A DNA stretch of 64,000 nt. It comes from Marispirochaeta sp964554875. GTDB taxonomy: Bacteria > Spirochaetota > Spirochaetia > JC444 > Marispirochaetaceae. A program made the translations under genes and the position numbers. The stretch is from the NCBI GenBank assembly GCA_964554875.1, contig CAZKQJ010000022.1, positions 1-64,000 on the forward strand. Reading direction: 5' to 3'. Shown here piece by piece: positions 57,618 through 64,000 of this stretch (positions within the stretch are counted from its first letter, which is position 1; the number at the start of each line of letters is the position of its first letter). The notes under the pieces were generated by a model. The model was not told where the DNA came from. It searched no databases and was given only the letters and a program-made list of their open reading frames with translations.

Positions 57618-57846
57618 ATTCTTCCAGGGATTCCCGATAAGACTCCAGAAGAGCCTCAGCCTGCTCAAGGAACTTCTCGGGAACCTCGGCATAGCCCCAG
57701 CCGTTCTGAAGCTGAAAAATTCCGGTATACACCGAGGAATCGTTGGATATTACAGCGCAGGGGATTCCTTCCTGCGCCAGGATGTCCGCGAAACGGGCCG
57801 CCTCGATTTCGTTTGCCAGCCCGATACGCGGTTTATTCTTTTTCAC
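57616..57846 (-). CDS. Small DUF2007-like protein
   Basis: This 76-residue soluble protein resembles the DUF2007/putative signal-transducing family, a ferredoxin-like fold of about 70 residues (IGLANEIEAARFADILAQEG, then CAVISNDSS, GWGYAEVPEKFLEQAEALL). It starts at GTG 57846, 8 nt after the glycerate-kinase stop, and is the last gene of the TPR-gckA operon. Function is unknown. The assignment to DUF2007 is by eye and tentative. Confidence 0.6.
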   Translation of the reverse strand: MKKNKPRIGLANEIEAARFADILAQEGIPCAVISNDSSVYTGIFQLQNGWGYAEVPEKFLEQAEALLESYRESLEE

Positions 57847-57854
57847 AGGATACC

Positions 57855-59210
57855 CTACTCCACCAGCAGGATCTGCACGTCGCAGACGTTGGTGTTGGTG
57901 GGTCCGGTCATCAAAAGCCCGTCGGTTTTTTTCAGGAAGTGATAGGAATCGCTGTTATCGATATACTCCGCGGGATCAAGTCCGGCATCCTGCATGGTCT
58001 TCATGATTCCGCTGTGGGCTACTCCTCCCGCAGCGTCGGTGGGACCGTCATTGCCGTCGGTTCCGCCGGAGAGGAACACTATCTTCTCAAGCCTCTCGGG
58101 ATCATCCAGGAACTCCATCAGAAAGGCCAGGGCCATTTCCTGGTTACGTCCACCTTTTCCTTTTCCTTTCAGGGTTACCGTGGTCTCGCCTCCGGCGATA
58201 ATGCAGGCGGGCTTTTTAAAACTGAGCCTGTTCAGGGCAAGGTCTTTGGCCATGCCGGAGAAGAGCTTCGCAATCTCCCTGGCCTCGCCGGTCAGCTGGG
58301 AGGTAAGAATCACCGGAGCGTAACCGAGGTTCTCCGCCTCTTCGGAAGCGGCGTAGAGGGCGGAGATATTGGTGCCTATAAGGATATTCCTGACGGTTTT
58401 AAAGATATCGTCTCCTTCACCGGGGGTCTCCGGGACCTTGCCGGCAACCCCGTCGGCAATAATGCGGGAAACCGATTCGGGAAGCTTCTCCTCCAGGTTG
58501 TACTTGCGGAAGATGTTCCGGGCGTCCTTGTAGGTGGTGGGATCCGGTACGGTGGGTCCTGAAGCAATGGAAGTCAGGGGGTCTCCGATAACATCCGAGA
58601 GGATCAGGCTGACCATTGTGGCCGGAGCTGCAAAGCCGGCGAGACGCCCGCCCTGAACGGCGGACAAGTGCTTGCGGATAACATTAATCTCCTGGATAAC
58701 GGCACCGCAGGCCAGAAGAAGCCCGGTAACCGCCTGAATATCGTCCAGACTGATGGCATAGGTCTTATCCTGGTAGGGAGCGGTCAGCAGTGCTGATCCA
58801 CCGCCGGAAATAAGATTGAAAATGAGGGTCTTTTCATCAGCGTCGGAACATATCTTTCCAATACGCTGTGCAGCTTCCACGCAACGTTCGTCCGGCATGG
58901 GATGGGCGGCTTCGATCAGGTCGACGTACTCCAGCTTTTCGGTATGTCCTTCCTTGACCGCCACCAGTCCGGAGCTTATTCGGTCCCCCAGAACTGCTTC
59001 CAGCCCCAGGGCCATCTTGGCACTGGCTTTTCCGGCACCGACTACAACAATGCGTGAATATCCGGACAGATCGTACTCAGCGGTATCGGTCTCGGTCCGG
59101 ATAACAAGCTTGTTCCCCTGGACACTCACCAGTTCCTGGAGCATCAGGGCCGGGTCAACCCTCTTAAGGGCTGCAGAAAAAATAGTTTCGGCATGATCAG
59201 TCTTTTGCAT
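57855..59210 (-). CDS. gckA: Glycerate 2-kinase, GckA/TtuD (MOFRL) family
   Basis: This 451-residue enzyme phosphorylates D-glycerate at the 2-position. Family features are VVGAGKASAKMALGLE near residue 60, the SGGGSALLTAP loop near 133, NVIRKHLSAVQGGRLA, and the C-terminal MOFRL domain (GGETTVTLKGKGKGGRNQE, SGGTDGNDGPTDAAGG). ATG 59210 has AGGAAAGGA upstream and overlaps the TPR gene by 14 nt, so it is preferred to the in-frame ATG at 59228. With serA and phosphoglycolate phosphatase nearby, it could link glycerate, serine and glycolate metabolism to glycolysis. Confidence 0.92.
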   Translation of the reverse strand: MQKTDHAETIFSAALKRVDPALMLQELVSVQGNKLVIRTETDTAEYDLSGYSRIVVVGAGKASAKMALGLEAVLGDRISSGLVAVKEGHTEKLEYVDLIEAAHPMPDERCVEAAQRIGKICSDADEKTLIFNLISGGGSALLTAPYQDKTYAISLDDIQAVTGLLLACGAVIQEINVIRKHLSAVQGGRLAGFAAPATMVSLILSDVIGDPLTSIASGPTVPDPTTYKDARNIFRKYNLEEKLPESVSRIIADGVAGKVPETPGEGDDIFKTVRNILIGTNISALYAASEEAENLGYAPVILTSQLTGEAREIAKLFSGMAKDLALNRLSFKKPACIIAGGETTVTLKGKGKGGRNQEMALAFLMEFLDDPERLEKIVFLSGGTDGNDGPTDAAGGVAHSGIMKTMQDAGLDPAEYIDNSDSYHFLKKTDGLLMTGPTNTNVCDVQILLVE

Positions 59211-59862
59211 GGCTTTTCCTTTCCTCATCTCTGCACATCTGCAGGTTTTTTTGTATCAGCGGAAGGTCCGTATACTCCAGGGCAGCGATGAATTCTGCCG
59301 CCGCCCGGGGATAGTCCTTCTCATAATTCATGTAGATGGACCCCAGATTGTTCCGGGCCATAAAGTTCGTGGGATCCAGATCGGCGGACCTGCGGTAGTA
59401 TTCCGCGGCGGCCGGGGAATCACCTTTCTGCAGGGCTTTGTTCCCCTCGTTGAACAGTCGGATTCCCTCCATGGCATTGCCAAAAGCCTCTTCATGAGAG
59501 CAGATATGCAGGCGCTTTTCAAGGAAGCTTCGGTCCTCCTCGGCCGGTGTACCCTCATCGAGGGCTTTCCGGTACCACCCGGCGGCTTCCGGCGCCTTAC
59601 CCCACAGGTAACAGGAGTCTCCCAGGGCACGGTACCTGGCGTATATCCCTCCAAAACGATCCAGCTCATCAAGCAGAAGCTCGACCGCCTCCCCGTGCTT
59701 CCCCAAAGCAAGCTTTACCAGGGCAAGATTATGCCTCATACCAACCTTGTTGGGATCGGCCTCCAGGAGCCTGAGAAAACTGCTTTCCGCTTTATCGTAT
59801 TTACCGCTTACAAAATAGTTGAAGGCCTTGCGCTGATGCCACTTGTAAAAGAGCATTCCCAT
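59197..59862 (-). CDS. TPR-repeat protein
   Basis: This protein of about 221 residues is made of five or so tetratricopeptide repeats (FNYFVSGKYDKAESSFLRLL, AAEYYRRSADLDPTNFMARN, AAAEFIAALEYTDLPLI). It has no signal peptide and no enzyme motif, so it is probably a cytoplasmic scaffold. The frame is open to a TTG at 59919; ATG 59862 or 59856 are more likely, but none has a clear ribosome-binding site. Its stop overlaps the gckA start by 14 nt, so they are co-translated. Confidence 0.78.
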   Translation of the reverse strand: MGMLFYKWHQRKAFNYFVSGKYDKAESSFLRLLEADPNKVGMRHNLALVKLALGKHGEAVELLLDELDRFGGIYARYRALGDSCYLWGKAPEAAGWYRKALDEGTPAEEDRSFLEKRLHICSHEEAFGNAMEGIRLFNEGNKALQKGDSPAAAEYYRRSADLDPTNFMARNNLGSIYMNYEKDYPRAAAEFIAALEYTDLPLIQKNLQMCRDEERKSHAKD

Positions 59863-59969
59863 CCTGCCAATCTTGGTTTTCCGAGGGAAAAAGCATTCAG
59901 CTCTTTCCACCACTTTCAAGTTTACAGGAATACAGGGATGATTGCTACACCGGGGAGGTACTCCATCGC

Positions 59970-59998
59970 TTGTACCAGCTCCCTTTTTCGTGTATCAC
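59970..59998 (+). promoter_or_regulatory. Promoter of the gph gene, leaderless layout
   Basis: TTGTAC (59970-59975), 17 nt, TATCAC (59993-59998), 7 nt before the ATG at 60006. No ribosome-binding site precedes the ATG. Confidence 0.6.
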
Positions 59999-60005
59999 TG
60001 GTTCC

Positions 60006-60662
60006 ATGAGTTTTAAGGGAATAATCTTTGATCTTGACGGGACCCTGCTGAACACCATCGACGACCTGGCAGACAGCTGCAACCGCCAGCTGGAAAAATA
60101 CGGTTTCCCGACCCATCCTGCACAGGCCTACCGCTATTTTGTGGGAAACGGCGTGGGAAAACTGGTTGAACGAGCCCTCCCCGATTCCGGCGAAGCACGG
60201 GAAATCCAGGAGAAATTTATCCGGGATTTCAGGGCAGACTATAAAGAGCACTGTTTTGACAAGACCAGGCCGTACCCGGGCATCCCTGAACTTCTGGAGA
60301 AATTACAGCAGGGCGGTCTTATCCTCGCTGTTCTGTCGAATAAACCGGATGCGGAGACAAAAAAAGTGGTCCGCCACTTTTTTCCGAAAGAGCAGTTTCG
60401 CTGTGCCGCGGGAGACAAAGAAGAGTTCGATGTAAAACCTGATCCCGCGGGGGTACGGGCCATTCTGAAAAAACTGGATTTGAAGCCCGAAGAGACCGCT
60501 TTTGTGGGGGACACCTGGATAGATATGCAGACCGCCGTAAATTCCGGCTGCTTCCCGGTGGGAATACTTTGGGGATTCCGTGACCGTAAGGAACTTGAAG
60601 ATGCCGGAGCACAGGTTATCGCGGCGACCACCAATGAACTCTATTCCATTCTGACTGCCTGA
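60006..60662 (+). CDS. gph: Phosphoglycolate phosphatase-like HAD hydrolase
   Basis: This 218-residue enzyme of the haloacid dehalogenase family probably removes phosphate from 2-phosphoglycolate, a by-product of DNA repair. The nucleophile Asp9 and acid Asp11 are in IIFDLDGTLLNT. Motif II is LAVLSNKPD, motif III Lys is in FDVKPDP and motif IV is FVGDTWIDMQTA. The alpha-helical cap after residue 15 matches Gph. Substrate specificity within the HAD family cannot be proved by eye. It is divergent from the TPR gene. Confidence 0.87.
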   Translation: MSFKGIIFDLDGTLLNTIDDLADSCNRQLEKYGFPTHPAQAYRYFVGNGVGKLVERALPDSGEAREIQEKFIRDFRADYKEHCFDKTRPYPGIPELLEKLQQGGLILAVLSNKPDAETKKVVRHFFPKEQFRCAAGDKEEFDVKPDPAGVRAILKKLDLKPEETAFVGDTWIDMQTAVNSGCFPVGILWGFRDRKELEDAGAQVIAATTNELYSILTA

Positions 60663-60668
60663 GACTGC

Positions 60669-61358
60669 TTACAGAACGATAATATCCCCCACTCCCGTAC
60701 GATGATCGCTCAGCTCCCTTCCGATTTCACCGGAGCAATGGGTGGCTATAATCCGTTTGTAGCCGATCTCCTTGAGCTGCTCCATGGTATCCATAACCTG
60801 ATCACGGTCCATGTCCACCAGGTGCATCCCTCCCAGAAGGGTATACAGCTCATCCCCGGCATAGCGTGAGGCCACCTCCTGCGCCATTCTCAGGATTCCC
60901 GGATGGGCACAGCCGGTAATCAGGCTGGTACCTTTGGAACTGCGAACAACTATTCCCTGCTCTATCATCCGGGCGCCCTTGTATTCAGTGCTGAAGGTTC
61001 CCGTGGTCCAGACAGGACCAATTTCACAGACTTCGGAACACTGTATTACTTCGGTTTTTTCAAGGGCTTCCCTGTCGGGAAAGATATCCTGTGCTCCATC
61101 GGGAAGATAAACGGGAAGCCCGGGACGCAGATTCAGCAGGGCCTTTAAGCCCCCCGTATGGTCCCAGTGAGGGTGGGAAATAATGACCGCTTCGATCTCT
61201 TCCGGAGCTATCTCCATCTCTTTCAGGTTTTTTACCAGGGCAGGGCCTGCCTCACCTGTATCGAAAAGGATTTTACCGTCAACCAGACAGCTGAAGCCCC
61301 AACCCGACTCAAGGGAGGACCGTACTGCCTGGTTGTCGTACAGAATATGTATCGTCAT
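60669..61358 (-). CDS. Metallo-beta-lactamase-fold hydrolase
   Basis: This 229-residue protein has the binuclear metal motif HPHWDH (H62, H64, D66, H67), then GCAHPGI and a C-terminal ATHCSG. The pattern fits the dihydropteridine/RF-aminobenzene-phosphate synthase-like branch of the MBL fold often found in anaerobes and archaea. The substrate is unknown. ATG 61358 is chosen for GGAG seven nt upstream. It is 77 nt downstream of the DUF5320 gene; such small Gly-rich proteins often neighbour NifX-like and MBL genes in anaerobes. Confidence 0.85.
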   Translation of the reverse strand: MTIHILYDNQAVRSSLESGWGFSCLVDGKILFDTGEAGPALVKNLKEMEIAPEEIEAVIISHPHWDHTGGLKALLNLRPGLPVYLPDGAQDIFPDREALEKTEVIQCSEVCEIGPVWTTGTFSTEYKGARMIEQGIVVRSSKGTSLITGCAHPGILRMAQEVASRYAGDELYTLLGGMHLVDMDRDQVMDTMEQLKEIGYKRIIATHCSGEIGRELSDHRTGVGDIIVL

Positions 61359-61435
61359 GGGCAACTCCGGGGAATGGAATTAACTGGACAATCAGCATTG
61401 TACCCCGGAATTATTCACACTACAAGCTGAAGAAG

Positions 61436-61741
61436 CTATGATTTCTCCCGCCCCTGCTGTTCCATCTCCTGAAGGGCCTTACGGGTCTCCGACAGCTCCT
61501 CCTCCAGAAGATCGGCCCGACGGCGTAAAAACTCGGTCTGATCATCCTCGGTAACCGGACCCCAGGCGTAAGCGGGTCCCCAGGCATAGCCCCGACCCAT
61601 GCCGCGGCCGAAACCGCGGCCGCCTCGAAAAAAACCTCGTCCTGCGAGTCTTCCCCGGGAATATCCTGTTCCGCAGTATCCCATACTCCAGCCGGTCATG
61701 GGTCCCATTCCGGCAGGTCCGGTTCCGTCAAATCCAGGCAT
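61436..61741 (-). CDS. DUF5320-type Gly-rich protein with C-terminal coiled coil
   Basis: This 101-residue protein has the family start MPGFDGTGPAGMGPMTG, a central Gly/Arg/aromatic-rich stretch (about residues 28-60), and a heptad-like coiled coil at the end (LRRRADLLEEELSETRKAL). DUF5320 proteins are common in anaerobes, often near NifX-like cluster-binding proteins and Mrp ATPases, and their function is unknown. GAGGAGGA precedes the ATG at 61741. The gene reads away from the divergent marR-wrbA operon. Confidence 0.82.
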   Translation of the reverse strand: MPGFDGTGPAGMGPMTGWSMGYCGTGYSRGRLAGRGFFRGGRGFGRGMGRGYAWGPAYAWGPVTEDDQTEFLRRRADLLEEELSETRKALQEMEQQGREKS

Positions 61742-61823
61742 AATGTCTCCTCCTCTTCTCATTCTCTATTGATTTTCATTATCAATATAGACAAAATCCG
61801 GGCAGCTGTCAAGAAAAAAGTAT

Positions 61824-61884
61824 TTGACTTTCTCCACCGCCGTTTTTATATTGTTTTATATAGGATAGTTTAATATTAAACTAT
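61824..61884 (+). promoter_or_regulatory. marR-wrbA promoter with a perfect 20-bp palindromic operator
   Basis: TTGACT (61824-61829), 17 nt, TATATT (61847-61852) give a start near 61859. Just downstream lies ATAGTTTAATATTAAACTAT (61865-61884), a perfect 20-bp palindrome of the size and AT-rich type bound by MarR dimers. It should mediate autorepression. Confidence 0.78.
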
Positions 61885-61895
61885 AATGAGGCTAT

Positions 61896-62396
61896 ATGAA
61901 AAAAACAGAAAAGGATATGTACCTGGATACCTTTACAAAATTTTCCCGGGCCCACACATCGGTGATGAACTATCTCTCGGGTCCGCCGGCATTACCGGAA
62001 GGCATGACGCTGACCCAGTTCGGGGTGCTCGAGGTTCTGTTGCACAAGGGTGCTCTTACCCATCGGGAAATCGCCGCCAAAATTCTGAAAAGCCGGGGAA
62101 ACCTCACCATGGTAATCGATCACCTGGAACGGGACGGTCTCGTAAAGCGCCTTCCCGTTGCAGGGGACCGACGCTCAATGCGCGTTGCCCTCACCCCCAA
62201 GGGTGAAAAGCGAATCAAAACCGTATTTCCCCTTCAGGCCGAAGCAATCCGTTCGGTTTTCGGCAGGCTGACCGATCAGGAGGTCATACTTCTGGGACAG
62301 CTCTGCAGGAAACTCGGACTGAGCCTTGCAGCAGAAAACCGGACAGCAAAAGAGGAAGGGGAAAAACCGGAGACCGCATCAGGAGGTGCACTATGA
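61896..62396 (+). CDS. MarR-family transcriptional regulator
   Basis: This 166-residue repressor has the MarR winged helix: LTQFGVLEVLLHKGALTHRE, IAAKILKSRGNLTMVIDHLE, and the wing DRRSMRVALTPKG. The N-terminal and C-terminal helices form the dimer domain. The length is on the long side because of a charged tail after residue 145. The stop overlaps the wrbA ATG by 4 nt. A perfect palindrome on the promoter is the expected operator. Together with a WrbA target this resembles MhqR/YodB-type quinone or electrophile sensing (inference). No conserved sensing Cys stands out at the N-terminus, though one Cys is in GQLCRKLG. Confidence 0.92.
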   Translation: MKKTEKDMYLDTFTKFSRAHTSVMNYLSGPPALPEGMTLTQFGVLEVLLHKGALTHREIAAKILKSRGNLTMVIDHLERDGLVKRLPVAGDRRSMRVALTPKGEKRIKTVFPLQAEAIRSVFGRLTDQEVILLGQLCRKLGLSLAAENRTAKEEGEKPETASGGAL

Positions 62397-63007
62397 AGAT
62401 CAACATTCTGTTCTATTCCATGTACGGACACATGTTTCAGATGGCCAAAGCAGCCAAAGAGGGAGCTGACAAGGTAGCGGGAGCGGAAAGCAGGATTCTC
62501 AGGATACCGGAAACCCTCCCGAAGAATGTCCTCGAGGCAATGGGCGCCCTGGAGGCCCAGAAGCAGTTTGCCGGAATCCCCGAGGCGACCATGGACGACC
62601 TGGCAGAGGCCGACGGCCTTATCTTCGGCATCCCTACCCGCTACGGCCGGATGAGCGCCCAGTGGGCCAATTTCCTGGACCAGTCCGGACAGCTGTGGCT
62701 CAAGGGAACCCTGATCGACAAACCTGTAGCCCTCATGTCCTCGTCAGCGACCCAGCACGGCGGACAGGAATCCACCCTGATCAGTACAGCAGCCTCGCTC
62801 ATGCACCACGGAATGCTGGTGGTCGGGCTCCCCTACTCCTACCAGGGACAGATGAGAGTCGATGAGATAACCGGCGGCAGTCCCTACGGTGCCAGCACGA
62901 TTACCGGCGGACAGGGAGAACGCCTTCCCAGCGAAGGCGAACTGGAAGGGGCACGTTTTCAGGGGGAGCGCCTGTCGCAGATCGCCCGCAGGCTTTCCTC
63001 GAAATAG
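62393..63007 (+). CDS. wrbA: NAD(P)H:quinone oxidoreductase, WrbA type
   Basis: This 204-residue flavodoxin-like enzyme reduces quinones by two electrons and so avoids semiquinone radicals. The FMN loop is FYSMYGHMFQMAKAA, followed by FGIPTRYGRMSAQWANFLDQ and SSSATQHGGQESTL, both WrbA signatures. It is co-translated with the MarR regulator and probably induced by quinone-like electrophiles. In this organism, with its menaquinone genes, it could protect the quinone pool. Confidence 0.95.
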   Translation: MKINILFYSMYGHMFQMAKAAKEGADKVAGAESRILRIPETLPKNVLEAMGALEAQKQFAGIPEATMDDLAEADGLIFGIPTRYGRMSAQWANFLDQSGQLWLKGTLIDKPVALMSSSATQHGGQESTLISTAASLMHHGMLVVGLPYSYQGQMRVDEITGGSPYGASTITGGQGERLPSEGELEGARFQGERLSQIARRLSSK

Positions 63008-63021
63008 TCCAGCTTTACGGA

Positions 63022-63050
63022 GGGGCGGGGATTGCCCCCGCCCCCTTTTT
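63022..63050 (+). terminator. Rho-independent terminator after wrbA
   Basis: GGGGCGGGG (63022-63030) pairs with CCCCGCCCC (63036-63044), with a 5-nt loop, followed by C and five T residues. Confidence 0.88.
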
Positions 63051-63067
63051 CGTGTTTCATTATAGCC

Positions 63068-63619
63068 ATGAAATCTCCCGAATTTGAAAGCATCCCTGTA
63101 AAAGGTCCCCAGGAAACCAGCGCAAACTGCTTTATCTGTGGTGTAAACAATCCCGCCGGGGTAAAGGCACGCTTTTATGAGCTGGAAAACGGTGAGGCTG
63201 CGGCGGTATTCTCCGTACCTGAGACCCATAACGGATACCCCGGCAGAGTCCACGGCGGCGTTACCGGAGCCATTCTTGATGAACTTGTCGGACGTTCCAT
63301 AACCAGCCTGGAACCAGGAACCTGGGGCGTAACCGTCGAACTTAATGTACGCTACCGCAAACCGATCCCCACCGAGACCCCCTTAAGCGCCCGGGGAAGG
63401 GTAAGCCTGAACGAAAAAAGACGTTTCCGCGGCACCGGAGAGCTCTATCTTCCCGACGGTACGATTGCTGCAACCTGTGAAGGAACCTACGTCAAGCTGC
63501 CCCTGGAACGCATAGCTTCGGAAACGGGGGGTGATCCTCATTCCCTGGCGGAAGAGGGCTGGATGAAGCGAAAATTCACCGACGATCCCGAGGTAATCCA
63601 CTTTCCCAGGATTACATAG
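63068..63619 (+). CDS. Hotdog-fold thioesterase (PaaI/4HBT type)
   Basis: This 183-residue protein has the hotdog core: NGYPGRVHGGVTGAILDEL around the helix, then WGVTVELNVRYRKPIPTE and RFRGTGELYLPDG. The N-terminal segment NCFICGVNNPAG has a Cys-x2-Cys pair seen in a common subfamily of acyl-CoA thioesterases. The natural acyl-CoA is unknown. ATG 63068 follows the wrbA terminator by 18 nt; a weak TTGCCC 18 nt TTCATT pair would make it leaderless but its -35 lies in the terminator loop, so the promoter is uncertain. Confidence 0.85.
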   Translation: MKSPEFESIPVKGPQETSANCFICGVNNPAGVKARFYELENGEAAAVFSVPETHNGYPGRVHGGVTGAILDELVGRSITSLEPGTWGVTVELNVRYRKPIPTETPLSARGRVSLNEKRRFRGTGELYLPDGTIAATCEGTYVKLPLERIASETGGDPHSLAEEGWMKRKFTDDPEVIHFPRIT

Positions 63620-63630
63620 GAACTGCGATA

Positions 63631-64000
63631 ATGGTCCGTATGGCGGTGCACCGGGGCAAGCCTGTCCTGTATGTAATACTCAGTCTCTCCCTCCTTTTCG
63701 GATGGCTCCTCTCCTTTCCCTTCCACGGACCCGTGCTGAATATCTACAGTGAGGCCCGGGGGATTGATCCGGGCTCTCTGTCCACACTCTTTATACTCTT
63801 TCACGGCGGAGGGATTCTCCTTAGCGGCCTTATTGCCGGGAAAGCGCGTTCCTGGCGGTATGCAATACGCCTGGCAGGAATATCTACCCTCGCGACCGCA
63901 ACAGCCATTCTCGCCGCCCCGCCGGCTCTGCTTCCGTTCCTGTTTGCCGCCTGCGGTGCCGCATCCGGAGTATTCATTGCAGCCTGGAGCGTTCCTTTTT
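63631..64000 (+). CDS. MFS transporter, partial (cut by right edge)
   Basis: The frame from ATG 63631 (second ATG at 63640) is open to the window end, giving about 123 residues. It contains at least three hydrophobic segments: VLYVILSLSLLFGWLLSFPF, a second near residues 50-62 (LFILFHGGGILLSGL) and alternating Ala/Leu-rich helices to the end. Short polar turns (GKARSW) between helices 2 and 3 resemble the MFS loop. The spacing from the thioesterase (11 nt) suggests co-transcription. Without the rest of the gene, family assignment is tentative. Confidence 0.6.
   Translation, partial: MVRMAVHRGKPVLYVILSLSLLFGWLLSFPFHGPVLNIYSEARGIDPGSLSTLFILFHGGGILLSGLIAGKARSWRYAIRLAGISTLATATAILAAPPALLPFLFAACGAASGVFIAAWSVPF

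Noticed and set aside
1..64000. CRISPR array, prophage or intact insertion sequence
   Set aside because: No regular direct repeats with spacers, no cas, phage structural, integrase or transposase gene could be recognised on either strand.

Overview
The window looks like a chromosomal segment of a free-living, anaerobic or facultative spirochaete, with G+C that I estimate by eye in the mid to upper 50s percent. Pointers are a trimeric [FeFe] hydrogenase with a Rex redox repressor, solute-binding and lipoproteins with spirochaete-style signal peptides, a cyclophilin-FKBP lipoprotein, a carboxy(nor)spermidine polyamine route and a futalosine-type UbiA/UbiX/UbiD set. This assignment is inference; there is no rRNA in the window. 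I found no tRNA, rRNA, CRISPR array or intact insertion sequence.

Layout. 1-5.4 kb (minus): a six-gene operon, each gene overlapping the next, for UbiD, UbiA, UbiX and a NitT/TauT-type ABC importer, the last gene cut by the window edge. 5.4-6.6 kb: a CapA-like protein. 6.6-7.0 kb: a candidate small RNA ending in a strong terminator, then the hydrogenase promoter. 7.0-12.5 kb (plus): three hydrogenase genes, the middle one a NuoF-GltD fusion. 12.5-17.3 kb (minus): a heterodimeric ABC exporter and a lipoate ligase. 17.3-21.3 kb (plus): rex (with its own operator), serA and a hybrid histidine kinase. 21.3-38.3 kb: transport and housekeeping genes (dicarboxylate symporter, threonine aldolase, PPIase, radA, beta-glucosidase, CPA2 antiporter with an EIIA partner, FecR/beta-barrel pair, polyamine genes, kinase/TraB/TPR operon).

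38.4-42.2 kb is an accessory island of lower G+C. It holds two 143-bp elements with perfect 19-20 bp terminal inverted repeats around a DUF4440 gene, three PIN-type toxin-antitoxin modules (one toxin broken by a deletion), a tiny interrupted zinc-knuckle ORF and a wrecked LuxR-type response regulator. 42.2-64 kb returns to core genes: an MFS-HEAT fusion, an unknown membrane-anchored protein, a 1117-residue protein fusing 2-oxoacid dehydrogenase E1alpha, E1beta, a lipoyl domain and a complete KAS III (FabH) enzyme, NAD synthetase, NifX/Mrp, DNA polymerase II, a diguanylate cyclase, glycerate kinase, phosphoglycolate phosphatase, a MarR-WrbA operon and a truncated MFS gene at the right edge.

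The most interesting items are the E1-lipoyl-KAS III megaprotein, which could pass an acyl group from lipoamide straight to fatty-acid initiation; the operon that joins an importer to UbiA/X/D (possible quinone-precursor salvage); the hydrogenase flavoprotein with separate NAD and NADP modules; the twin 143-bp inverted-repeat elements; and a recurrent promoter layout in which the -10 box lies 6-9 nt before the ATG without a Shine-Dalgarno sequence, implying leaderless mRNAs.
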